Of a stretch of DNA of 38,208 nucleotides, positions 1-6,728 are shown piece after piece. How positions within the stretch are numbered: the first letter of the stretch is position 1; each line of letters opens with the position of its first letter. The stretch is from Flavobacteriaceae bacterium (lineage in GTDB: Bacteria > Bacteroidota > Bacteroidia > Flavobacteriales > Flavobacteriaceae), in contig PKDQ01000002.1 in NCBI GenBank assembly GCA_002862645.1, positions 1-38,208 on the forward strand, read 5' to 3'. A model generated the notes under the pieces. It saw nothing but the letters and a program-made list of their open reading frames with translations, did not search any database and was not told the DNA's origin. The translations under genes were made by a program, and so were the position numbers.

Positions 1-1036
1 TTATGGGGTTTAAAACCGCCATGGCGCGGGTAGCTGTCTTGTTTAAATCCTCACGTACGCAAAACTCCAACAAAGAAGCATCAATAACATTTTCACGTTT
101 TGCAATACCAACGGTTTCGGCAAACTTTCGTAAAGAAGTGGGGGTATAGCCCCGGCGTCGCAAGCCGCTTATGGTGGGCATACGTGGATCATCCCAGCCG
201 TCTACTTTTCCGTCTACAACCAAGCGTTGTAGCTTGCGCTTGCTGGTAATTGTATAATTCAAGTTGAGCCGGGCAAACTCGCGTTGTTTGGGGCGCAAAC
301 CTGCATCAACCAAATGGTTTAAAAACGCATCGTATAAGTCACGGTGTGGTTTAAACTCTAGCGTACACAGGGAGTGTGAAATTTGTTCGATATAGTCTGA
401 CTGGCCGTGGGCCCAGTCATACATGGGATAAATAGACCAAACGTCTTTTGTTCTGTGGTGGGGTTTGTGCAAAATGCGATATAAAATAGGGTCGCGTAAC
501 AACATGTTGGGCGATGCCATGTCGCCTTTAAAACGAAGCGTGTAAGTGCCTTCTTGGTGTTTGCCTGCTTTCATTTCCTCAAAAAAGCGAAGTGCTTCTT
601 TTGGGTTTTGGTTGCGATAAGGGCTGGCGCTACCAGGGGAGGTGGGCGTTCCTTTTTGTGTGGCAATTTCTTCAGGTTTTTGTGCGTCTACATAAGCATG
701 GCCTTCTTTAATGAGCTGAATGGCCCAATTATAAAGCTGATCAAAATAATCGGACGCATAACACTCTTTATCCCATGAATAACCTAGCCAAGCAATATCG
801 CCTTTTATGGCATCTACAAAATGCTGTTCTTCTTTGGCGGGATTGGTGTCATCAAAGCGAAGGTTGACAGGTGCGTTGTATGTTTTACCAAGTTCGAAAT
901 TTAAGCAAATGGCTTTTACGTGGCCAATGTGCAGGTAACCGTTAGGTTCTGGCGGGAAACGAAAGCGCAACGAGGAGGGGTTTAGTCCAGAAGTCAGATC
1001 TTCATCGATGATGTGTTCAATAAAGTGTTTCGCCAT
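1..1036 (-). CDS. glnS: Glutaminyl-tRNA synthetase, 3' end cut off by window edge
   Basis: Class Ic aminoacyl-tRNA synthetase that charges tRNA-Gln with glutamine in the cytoplasm. The frame runs open to base 1, so about 345 N-terminal residues are visible and the C-terminal beta-barrel anticodon-binding domains are largely missing. The nucleotide-binding signature PPEPNGYLHIGH lies about 30 residues in. The second class I signature is present as ITSKRKL, where GlnRS usually has VMSKRKL. FDDTNP and the YDWAHGQSDYIE stretch are typical of GlnRS and separate it from GluRS. The start is the ATG at 1036, giving MAKHFIEHII. It is transcribed away from folB across an 82-base divergent spacer. A -7 box (TACCTTTG) lies 27 bases upstream of the ATG. 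Family assignment is firm. Confidence 0.96.
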   Translation of the reverse strand, partial: MAKHFIEHIIDEDLTSGLNPSSLRFRFPPEPNGYLHIGHVKAICLNFELGKTYNAPVNLRFDDTNPAKEEQHFVDAIKGDIAWLGYSWDKECYASDYFDQLYNWAIQLIKEGHAYVDAQKPEEIATQKGTPTSPGSASPYRNQNPKEALRFFEEMKAGKHQEGTYTLRFKGDMASPNMLLRDPILYRILHKPHHRTKDVWSIYPMYDWAHGQSDYIEQISHSLCTLEFKPHRDLYDAFLNHLVDAGLRPKQREFARLNLNYTITSKRKLQRLVVDGKVDGWDDPRMPTISGLRRRGYTPTSLRKFAETVGIAKRENVIDASLLEFCVREDLNKTATRAMAVLNPI

Positions 1037-1063
1037 TTTCCTGTGAATCGAAATTGTTTGCGG

Positions 1064-1071
1064 CAAAGGTA
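1064..1071 (-). promoter_or_regulatory. Flavobacterial -7 box for glnS
   Basis: TACCTTTG on the minus strand is a perfect match to TAnnTTTG. Its last base is 27 bases from the glnS ATG. I see no TTG at the expected distance for the -33 element, so this is a half-supported promoter. Confidence 0.5.
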
Positions 1072-1103
1072 ATTATTTAGACCAACTCCGTTGTTTAAGT
1101 TTT

Positions 1104-1111
1104 TATATTTG
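1104..1111 (+). promoter_or_regulatory. Flavobacterial -7 box for folB
   Basis: TATATTTG matches TAnnTTTG perfectly. Only 7 bases separate it from the folB ATG at 1119, so transcription should begin about 3-4 bases before the start codon and the mRNA would be almost leaderless. No clear -33 TTG is present. Confidence 0.55.
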
Positions 1112-1118
1112 ACACATT

Positions 1119-1478
1119 ATGGGAAAAGTATATGTAGAAAACATTCGGGTCTATGCTTATCATGGGTGTTTACCTGAAGAAACGCGCATTGGTAGCGACT
1201 ATCGAGTAGATGTTTGGGTGTCGGGAGACTTGGCTGTCTCAGAAGTTTCTGACAAGCTGGAGGACACTATTGATTATGTAAGCATTTGCGCTTGTGTTCA
1301 AGAAGAAATGGCAACGCCCTCCAAATTGTTAGAGCACGTAGCGAAACGCATTATAAATCGTATTTTCAAAATAAGCGCTATGGTTGATAAGGTTAATGTA
1401 AAAGTCACTAAGATTAATCCGCCAATTGGTGGGCATGTAGCGGCTGTGGCTGTTGCGTTATGTGAGACAAAGAAATAA
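1119..1478 (+). CDS. folB: Dihydroneopterin aldolase
   Basis: Folate biosynthesis enzyme that cleaves 7,8-dihydroneopterin to 6-hydroxymethyl-7,8-dihydropterin and glycolaldehyde. At 119 residues it has normal family length. Visible hallmarks are the N-terminal IRVYAYHGCLPEE stretch (the family's conserved xxGxxxxE pattern), the central DTIDYVSIC segment and the C-terminal KINPPIGG motif carrying the catalytic-region lysine. These enzymes form ring-shaped octamers of T-fold subunits. The ATG at 1119 is the only sensible start because the -7 promoter box sits 7 bases upstream. The tRNA-Cys gene follows 41 bases downstream on the same strand. There is no terminator-like hairpin between them, but the tRNA has its own -7 box. 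Confidence 0.93.
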   Translation: MGKVYVENIRVYAYHGCLPEETRIGSDYRVDVWVSGDLAVSEVSDKLEDTIDYVSICACVQEEMATPSKLLEHVAKRIINRIFKISAMVDKVNVKVTKINPPIGGHVAAVAVALCETKK

Positions 1479-1501
1479 AGAGGGTGTAGCATAAAAAATG
1501 T

Positions 1502-1509
1502 TACTTTTG
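1502..1509 (+). promoter_or_regulatory. -7 box for tRNA-Cys
   Basis: TACTTTTG matches TAnnTTTG perfectly and ends 10 bases before the first base of the mature tRNA. This spacing suits a short 5' leader removed by RNase P. No -33 TTG is evident. Confidence 0.5.
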
Positions 1510-1519
1510 CATCCTCAAT

Positions 1520-1590
1520 GGCACCGTGGCCGAGTGGCTAGGCAGAGCTCTGCAAAAGCTTGTACAGCGGTTCGAATCCGCTCGGTGCCT
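1520..1590 (+). tRNA. tRNA-Cys (anticodon GCA)
   Basis: A 71-base cloverleaf. The acceptor stem is GGCACCG paired with CGGTGCC, followed by discriminator T, the usual cysteine identity base. The anticodon loop CTGCAAA gives GCA. The T-loop TTCGAAT is canonical. CCA is not encoded: the bases after the discriminator are CTA, which on the other strand is the stop codon of the lysE-type gene. The tRNA and that convergent gene therefore abut with no spacer. Confidence 0.95.
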
Positions 1591-2235
1591 CTACTTTATT
1601 TGGGCCTCTATAATTGTTTTTAGTTGTTCCTTTTGCTCTGGAAAACTCCCCTGAAAAACAAAGAATAAGCCAAATCCCAAAATGATAACATGTACCAGTT
1701 GTTTAACCTTATAAATAACTAAAGGGGTTAAAAGGGGTTTGAGTTGTTTGGCAAGGTAAATTTTAACAATATCAAACAGCAAATAAATCAACAAGACGTA
1801 TACGAAAAACCAAAAGTCTGCGCCAAAAACTACTAGGCCAACCCAGAATAAAAAAGTGCCGATATTTATAATGTTTAACACAAACCCTTTTGCTACATAA
1901 AAAAAATAATTCCCTTTTGGTAACGTCTTCGCGTGAAATGACATCCTTTTTTTTTGTCTGCTTGATGCTATTAAAGAACCCAAACCAAAAGCAGACAAAA
2001 CAATACCGCCAATGATAAACCATCGGGGGTTTTCTGCTAGGCTACTACGGAGTGATTGTGTGCTAAAAAGAGCTGCTAATATAAAAACAACATCGGCAAG
2101 AACGGCACCTAAATCAACACAAAAAGCGTGTTTTGCTCCTTTGGTAATACTTGTTTCAACAATTACAAAGAAAACGGGGCCAGTAGAAAAAACAAGCAAC
2201 AACGCCAGGGGGATTGCAGCTAAAAATTCACTCAT
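1591..2235 (-). CDS. LysE/RhtB-family amino acid exporter
   Basis: Inner-membrane protein of 214 residues, normal for LysE-type exporters, which expel amino acids or small metabolites driven by the proton gradient. The N-terminus SEFLAAIPLALLLVFSTGPVFFVIVETSI contains the family's G-P signature in the first helix. Six hydrophobic segments can be picked out by eye, with a charged loop (SSRQKKRMSFH) near the middle. The substrate cannot be read from the sequence. Its ATG lies 8 bases inside the upstream GIN-domain gene, so translation of the two is probably coupled. Its TAG stop touches the last base of tRNA-Cys on the other strand, so read-through transcription would be antisense to the tRNA. 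Confidence 0.82.
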   Translation of the reverse strand: MSEFLAAIPLALLLVFSTGPVFFVIVETSITKGAKHAFCVDLGAVLADVVFILAALFSTQSLRSSLAENPRWFIIGGIVLSAFGLGSLIASSRQKKRMSFHAKTLPKGNYFFYVAKGFVLNIINIGTFLFWVGLVVFGADFWFFVYVLLIYLLFDIVKIYLAKQLKPLLTPLVIYKVKQLVHVIILGFGLFFVFQGSFPEQKEQLKTIIEAQIK

Positions 2236-2917
2236 TATCAGGGTTTTCGATTGTAGGGCTGATTTGTTCTATACTACCGCCAACAGCGATAGATTTAATA
2301 AGTTTTTTGGGCTGTCCGTGCACACGAACAGAACCGCCTAATGAAACCTTTACTTCTGCAAATTCTGTTGCGTAAACCGCCGCTCTACCTCCCGCCTTAA
2401 TTTTAACCTCTACTTGTTCGGATGTTAACGAAGCGGCCTCTAACACACCCCCTGTAGCCACTTTGTGGTTTTGTACAACGGCAGCGCCTTTAAGTGTAAT
2501 AATACCGCCAGAGTTTGTTTTTGTTTTTACTTTTTGTACATCTAGAGTCGCGTCAATTTCTGCACCTTCTTGTGCTTTGAGTGTAATACTTGGTTGAAAG
2601 AGTACATCTTGGCATGAAACAAAAGAGCCTTCGTTTGCATCAATAACTTCTAAAATGTTGGAAGAAAACAGCGCAACATTGGTATTAAAACCCCTTAGTC
2701 GTTTTTTTAAATCCATCCGGATGAATAAACGGCCATTTTTGTTTTTTATTGATAAAAAAGATTTGTTTTTTCCTTCTACCACCAAAGAGTCCGCATCAGA
2801 GGGAATAATGGTTAAACGAATACCGTCAAATACCTTAATTTCATAAAACTGGCCGAGTTTTATTGCTTGGGCTTGTGAAAGAGTAGAAATGATGAAAAAA
2901 AATAAAAAAATACGCAT
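2228..2917 (-). CDS. Exported GIN-domain (DUF2807) protein
   Basis: A 229-residue protein with an N-terminal signal peptide (MRIFLFFFIISTLSQAQA) followed by a repetitive beta-rich region. This fits the putative auto-transporter adhesin head domain GIN (DUF2807), common in secreted Bacteroidota proteins. Supporting features are FDGIRLTIIPSDADSLVVEG near the start, the repeated short strands with K/E alternation, and SGGIITLKGA, TGGVLEAASL, AGGRAAVYAT and LGGSVRVHGQP, which look like right-handed beta-helix rungs. The function of the family is not established. The molecule is expected to be periplasmic or surface-exposed. It overlaps the lysE-type gene by 8 bases and has its own -7 box 14 bases upstream, so the two genes form a small operon downstream of rnr. 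Confidence 0.78.
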   Translation of the reverse strand: MRIFLFFFIISTLSQAQAIKLGQFYEIKVFDGIRLTIIPSDADSLVVEGKNKSFLSIKNKNGRLFIRMDLKKRLRGFNTNVALFSSNILEVIDANEGSFVSCQDVLFQPSITLKAQEGAEIDATLDVQKVKTKTNSGGIITLKGAAVVQNHKVATGGVLEAASLTSEQVEVKIKAGGRAAVYATEFAEVKVSLGGSVRVHGQPKKLIKSIAVGGSIEQISPTIENPDNE

Positions 2918-2931
2918 GGTCGTTCTTTACT

Positions 2932-2939
2932 CAAAGATA
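2932..2939 (-). promoter_or_regulatory. -7 box for the GIN/lysE pair
   Basis: TATCTTTG on the minus strand is a perfect TAnnTTTG match, with 14 bases between it and the ATG at 2917. It lies in the 26-base gap after the rnr stop codon, so the pair can be transcribed independently of rnr. Confidence 0.5.
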
Positions 2940-2943
2940 CATA

Positions 2944-5109
2944 TTATTCTACGTGTCCCAGTATGTTAAAATCTAAGTGTCTTTTTATGGGATCTGCTGC
3001 TATCACTTTTATCATGACGCGGTCACCAAGTTGTATGCTTTTCTTTGTTTTTTTTCCTACAAAAGCATAATTTCGTTCATCGAAAATATAAAAATCGCCA
3101 GGTATGTCTTGAGGTCGTGCCATCCCTTCACATTTGTTGCCTACCAATTCAACATAAAGGCCACGCTCTACAACTCCTGAAATAACACCTGTAAACGTTT
3201 CACCTATAAACTCTTGCATATATTTTACTTGCATAAATTTAATAGAGTCACGTTCTGCTTTTGTGGCTAAAACTTCCATAGATGAGCAGTGCTTCATTAT
3301 TGCTTCATACGGTTCAGGTTTAGGTGATTTTTTTTCATCTAAGTAATGTTGTAGGAGGCGGTGCGCTACGACATCAGGGTACCTTCTAATAGGGGAAGTA
3401 AAATGAGAATAGTAATCAAATGCTAAACCATAGTGTCCTATATTTTGGGTAGTGTACTTGGCCTTACTCATGCTTCTTATTGTTAGGGTGTCAATAAGGT
3501 TTTGCTCAGGTTTATTAGCAATGTCTTTAAGAAGCTTATTTATTGAGTGTGCGGTTGTTTCACCGGATGCTAAATTTAAGGTGTAACCAAACCCATTGAT
3601 TACGTTTTTTAATTGATCTAATTTTTCTTCGTTTGGTTCATCGTGTACCCTAAAAACAAATGTTTTTTTTGGGTCCTTTTTTACAATAAATTCCGAGACT
3701 TTTTTATTAGCCAAAAGCATATATTCTTCAATGAGTTTATTTGCTTCTTTGCTTGTTTTAATAAACACATCTTTAGGGTTCTTATCTTTATCTAGCGTAA
3801 AACGAACCTCTTCTTTATCAAAAGATATAGCGCCCTTTTCCATTCTTTTTTTACGCAAGTGTTTTGCTGTTGTATTTAGTTGCAGTATAGCTTCTTTTAC
3901 TATTTTATCAACCGTATAGGTTTTTGATGTAAGGGACAGTTCTGCTGGAATCGTTGCCTCTTGTGTCTCTATAATATGTTGGGCTTCATGATAAGCAAAT
4001 CTATAATTGGAGTTAATAACGGTTCTTCCAAATTTTTGCGCTTTGATATTCCCTTTTGTGTCTAATGTGAAAATGGCCGCAAAAGTTAATTTTTCTTCAT
4101 TGGGTCTTAAAGAACAAACTTTATTGGATAATTGTTCTGGTAACATAGAAACAACTCGATCGACAAGGTAAACAGAGGTTGCGCGTTGATATGCTTCGTT
4201 GTCTAAAACACTTCCTTCTTTTACATAATAAGAAACATCTGCTATATGGATTCCCACCTCGAAATAACCATTTTCTTTTACTTGGAAAGATAGGGCGTCG
4301 TCAAAATCTTTAGCATCTGTAGGATCTATTGTGAATGTTAGAACATCACGATAATCCATTCTTTTTTTTATTTCGCTGGAGGGTATTTTTTCATCAATAG
4401 CGTTCGCTTTCTGTTCTATTTGATGATCAAAAGTATAGGGTAATCCGTATTCTGCTAATATAGTGTGTATTTCCGTTTCTGCATCACCAGGAACACCAAG
4501 TACTTCTATAATTTTTGCTTGAGGTGATTTTGTTTGCTCCCAGCTCTTAAAAGAAATTAATACCCTATCACCATCATTGGTTTTCATTTCGGGGACAGAC
4601 TCAATATAAAAATCTACAGATGATATTCTTGGACTAACGCGAACAAACATGGTTCCGTTTTGTTTGTGAAGGGTTCCAACAAAACGTTCTCTCTTACGTT
4701 CTACTATATCTATTATTTTTGCTTCTCTTTTCCGTTTTCCCTTTGAAGGAAAAGCATAAAAAAGCACCTCATCACCACCAAAGGCTTTGTGGTGAAGCGT
4801 AGGCGAAACCTTTACATCTTCTTCAAAGTCCTCAGATATAATATAACCCATGCCGTTTGTGGATACATCAAGAACACCCCGGAGGTACTTTTCTTGTTTC
4901 TTTGCTTGATAAGTACCTTTGGTTGAGTTATTAATTTGATTGAGTGCAGCGAGCTTTTTTAGATTCTTTATAATGTGGTTGCGACCACTTGGGTCTTTAA
5001 CACCAAGACGGCTGGCTATTTGTTTGTAGTTGAACGTTTTGTTCGGGGATTGATCTAAAACCTGAAGTATGTTTTTTTGAATTGATAAAACGTTGTTTTT
5101 TTTACCCAT
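2944..5109 (-). CDS. rnr: Ribonuclease R
   Basis: Processive 3'-to-5' exoribonuclease of the RNB family that degrades structured RNA. From the ATG at 5109 it has 721 residues: an N-terminal winged-helix segment (about 10-75, FNYKQIASRLGVKDPSGRNHI), cold-shock-like domains, the RNB catalytic core with DPTDAKDFDDA at about 262 (the Mg-binding aspartates), and a C-terminal S1 domain (about 636-721, GETFTGVISGVVERGLYVEL). The lysine-rich tail of the E. coli enzyme is absent. An in-frame TTG at 5118 would add three residues, but it lies inside the -7 box TACCTTTG. The ATG at 5109 is therefore preferred and the mRNA would be nearly leaderless. A 413-base AT-rich spacer separates it from rpiB. Confidence 0.96.
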   Translation of the reverse strand: MGKKNNVLSIQKNILQVLDQSPNKTFNYKQIASRLGVKDPSGRNHIIKNLKKLAALNQINNSTKGTYQAKKQEKYLRGVLDVSTNGMGYIISEDFEEDVKVSPTLHHKAFGGDEVLFYAFPSKGKRKREAKIIDIVERKRERFVGTLHKQNGTMFVRVSPRISSVDFYIESVPEMKTNDGDRVLISFKSWEQTKSPQAKIIEVLGVPGDAETEIHTILAEYGLPYTFDHQIEQKANAIDEKIPSSEIKKRMDYRDVLTFTIDPTDAKDFDDALSFQVKENGYFEVGIHIADVSYYVKEGSVLDNEAYQRATSVYLVDRVVSMLPEQLSNKVCSLRPNEEKLTFAAIFTLDTKGNIKAQKFGRTVINSNYRFAYHEAQHIIETQEATIPAELSLTSKTYTVDKIVKEAILQLNTTAKHLRKKRMEKGAISFDKEEVRFTLDKDKNPKDVFIKTSKEANKLIEEYMLLANKKVSEFIVKKDPKKTFVFRVHDEPNEEKLDQLKNVINGFGYTLNLASGETTAHSINKLLKDIANKPEQNLIDTLTIRSMSKAKYTTQNIGHYGLAFDYYSHFTSPIRRYPDVVAHRLLQHYLDEKKSPKPEPYEAIMKHCSSMEVLATKAERDSIKFMQVKYMQEFIGETFTGVISGVVERGLYVELVGNKCEGMARPQDIPGDFYIFDERNYAFVGKKTKKSIQLGDRVMIKVIAADPIKRHLDFNILGHVE

Positions 5110-5115
5110 ATCATA

Positions 5116-5123
5116 CAAAGGTA
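5116..5123 (-). promoter_or_regulatory. -7 box for rnr
   Basis: TACCTTTG on the minus strand is a perfect TAnnTTTG match, with 6 bases to the preferred rnr ATG. It overlaps the alternative TTG start and so argues against that start. No -33 TTG is visible upstream. Confidence 0.55.
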
Positions 5124-5211
5124 TGCCTTATAATTTGTCTTTGAAGTTTATCAACAAATAAATATTAGATAACATCTTTTATCTTTTTAATTTTTTAATA
5201 TATGGTGTTTA

Positions 5212-5237
5212 TTATTGTGTGTTAATAACCACAATAA
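5212..5237. repeat. 26-base near-palindrome
   Basis: TTATTGTG and CACAATAA form 8-base perfect inverted arms. Between them, GTTA and TAAC pair again around a central A, with one extra T on the left side. Apart from this one-base bulge the whole 26 bases are self-complementary. It lies midway between two divergent genes, so it may be a dimeric-regulator operator or a cruciform. No T-run follows, so it is not a typical terminator. Confidence 0.6.
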
Positions 5238-5399
5238 ATATGTTTTATTTTTTATAATTATCTTATACTAAAAGACATACATATTAAAAAACAACCTAAA
5301 TATATGTTAGTAAAGTAGTAGAATTTGTTAATACATTAAAAGTAAGTACTAATAAAACAAGTTTAATAATTCCTTTTTTTTTCAAGTCTTCTTTCATAT

Positions 5400-5407
5400 T
5401 ATGTTTG
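5400..5407 (+). promoter_or_regulatory. Possible -7 box for rpiB
   Basis: TATGTTTG matches TAnnTTTG, but the start codon is 115 bases further on, so the mRNA would have a long AT-rich leader. A weaker box, TAATTTTA, lies closer to the gene. With sequence this AT-rich, a chance match is quite possible. Confidence 0.3.
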
Positions 5408-5522
5408 TTAAAATTTATTAAAAGAAATAAACAAACAACTTTAATAAACACAAAAAACATACAGATAGAAGGAAAAGGATATTAACAATAATAAAAGTGT
5501 AATTTTATAAAAAACAAAAGCA

Positions 5523-5957
5523 ATGCATATTTCCATTGGAAACGACCACGCTGGTCCAGATTTAAAAAAAAAGATTTTTACATTATTAACTTCTTTAGGA
5601 CACACATACACCAACCACGGAACAGATACTAATGACAGTGTTGATTACCCTGATTTTATTCATCCTGTGGCGGTGGATGTAAGAGAAGGTAAATCAAGCC
5701 TTGGTATAATTATATGCGGAAGTGGAAACGGTGCTAACATGACAGCAAACAAATATCCCGAAATTAGATCAGCGTTGTGTTGGAGCCCAACATTAAGTGC
5801 TCTTGCGCGCCAACATAATAACGCTAATATATTAAGTATCCCCGCCCGTTTTGTAACAACAGAAGTAGCAAAAGAAATGGTAAAAACTTTTATAGAAACT
5901 GATTTTGAGGGAGATCGTCACCAAAACAGGGTAGATAAAATATCACAATGCCGGTAA
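5523..5957 (+). CDS. rpiB: Ribose-5-phosphate isomerase B
   Basis: Interconverts ribose 5-phosphate and ribulose 5-phosphate in the pentose phosphate pathway (RpiB/LacA/LacB family). It is 144 residues, normal length. The family's early DH pair is at 8-9 (GNDHAGPDLK). The catalytic cysteine C65 lies in IIICGSGNGANMTANK, the phosphate and ring-opening loop. The histidine H98 region is ARQHNNANIL. LacA/LacB are unlikely because no lactose or galactose genes surround it. The 3' end overlaps the next gene, an ElaA-type acetyltransferase, by 10 bases in a different frame, so the two are probably co-translated. The nearest clear promoter box lies far upstream. Confidence 0.93.
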   Translation: MHISIGNDHAGPDLKKKIFTLLTSLGHTYTNHGTDTNDSVDYPDFIHPVAVDVREGKSSLGIIICGSGNGANMTANKYPEIRSALCWSPTLSALARQHNNANILSIPARFVTTEVAKEMVKTFIETDFEGDRHQNRVDKISQCR

Positions 5958-6394
5958 CATGGGACATACATATTTGGGAAACCATAAGCAAAAAAAAACT
6001 TTATGATGTTTTAGCACTTCGTTCAACTGTTTTTGTGGTTGAACAAAACTGTGTTTACCAAGACCTAGACGGCAAAGACGAAAAAGCAATACACATCCTT
6101 GGGTACGAACAAGAAGTATTAATTACATACGCTCGTGTATTTATTTCCACTAAAACGACTGTTATTGGACGTGTGCTTGTACACCCTTTGTTCAGAGGAT
6201 TAGGTTATGGTAAGCTCATTATGCAAAAAAGCATAGCACAAGCACCGCCCAATATACCGGTCAATATTTCTGCACAAGAACACTTAAAAACGTTTTACGA
6301 GTCTCTTGGTTTTTCACAAATCGGAAGCGGTTATTTAGAAGACGGAATCCCTCACATACCGATGGCTATTCTTCCATTTCAACCCATTTCGTAA
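5948..6394 (+). CDS. elaA: ElaA-like GNAT-family N-acetyltransferase
   Basis: A 148-residue acetyl-CoA-dependent acyltransferase of the GNAT fold. The N-terminal block ALRSTVFVVEQNCVYQDLDGKDEKAIHILG is the signature of ElaA proteins. The acetyl-CoA-binding motif A is visible as VIGRVLVHPLFRGLGYGKLIM (R/Q-x-x-G-x-G/A form: RGLGYGK). The C-terminal FYESLGFSQIGSGYLEDGIPHIPM completes the fold. The acceptor substrate is not known for this group. The ATG lies inside rpiB (10-base overlap). The 3' end overlaps the convergent rnpA by 29 bases, so both genes share coding sequence at their tails. Confidence 0.88.
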   Translation: MPVTWDIHIWETISKKKLYDVLALRSTVFVVEQNCVYQDLDGKDEKAIHILGYEQEVLITYARVFISTKTTVIGRVLVHPLFRGLGYGKLIMQKSIAQAPPNIPVNISAQEHLKTFYESLGFSQIGSGYLEDGIPHIPMAILPFQPIS

Positions 6395-6728
6395 TCAGCG
6401 GCAACATTGTTTTTTCAATGGTTTCTAACGAAGGCAGATCACGCGATGTATAAACAAAAAAACCATTTCCTCCTAAGGGTACGTACGAAGGGTCAGCACA
6501 AATAATACGGTACTGCTCTCGCAACAACCGTTTAATTTTGTTACGGTCAACAGCCCTAGGAAATAAGCGCTTAGAAACCCCAAACCCCAAAGCCAACCCA
6601 TTCCCTTTCTGCTTATCACAAACCAATTTTAACGGTCTTTTTCCGAAGTGTGTTCCTTCCGAAAAAAGACGTTCAATAGTCCGTTTGCTTTTAAGGCGCT
6701 TTATTTCAGTTCGTTGTTTCGAAAACAT
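6366..6728 (-). CDS. rnpA: Ribonuclease P protein component
   Basis: Small basic protein subunit of RNase P, which helps the catalytic RNA trim 5' leaders from pre-tRNAs. It has 120 residues, with LKSKRTIERLFSEG near the start, the central strand LALGFGVSKRLFPRAVDRNKIKRLLREQYR and the diagnostic RNxxKR RNA-binding helix. The usual rpmH neighbour is absent. Instead the gene starts 23 bases inside the 3' end of an M1 peptidase gene and ends 29 bases inside convergent elaA, so both ends are shared with other coding sequences. It is probably the last gene of the MBL hydrolase - M1 peptidase - rnpA transcript. Confidence 0.93.
   Translation of the reverse strand: MFSKQRTEIKRLKSKRTIERLFSEGTHFGKRPLKLVCDKQKGNGLALGFGVSKRLFPRAVDRNKIKRLLREQYRIICADPSYVPLGGNGFFVYTSRDLPSLETIEKTMLPLITKWVEMEE

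Larger units (their letters stand above)
5124..5522. other. AT-rich gene-free spacer between rnr and rpiB
   Basis: About 400 bases of strikingly AT-rich sequence with no credible ORF, flanked by divergent genes. It contains a 26-base near-palindrome (5212-5237), a single DnaA-box-like TTATCAACA (5148-5156, one mismatch to TTATCCACA), many TTAATA-type runs and one perfect TAnnTTTG box (TATGTTTG, 5400-5407) pointing at rpiB. I see no terminator or tRNA. It could be a long 5' leader for rpiB, a protein-binding region or simply relaxed sequence. Confidence 0.6.

Noticed and set aside
554-778. 74-residue plus-strand ORF
   Set aside because: Antisense to glnS, with a low-complexity sequence and no family features.
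5124-5522. AT-rich spacer considered as a replication origin
   Set aside because: Only one imperfect DnaA-box-like sequence was seen, with no cluster and no dnaA or dnaN nearby. rnpA nearby is not enough.
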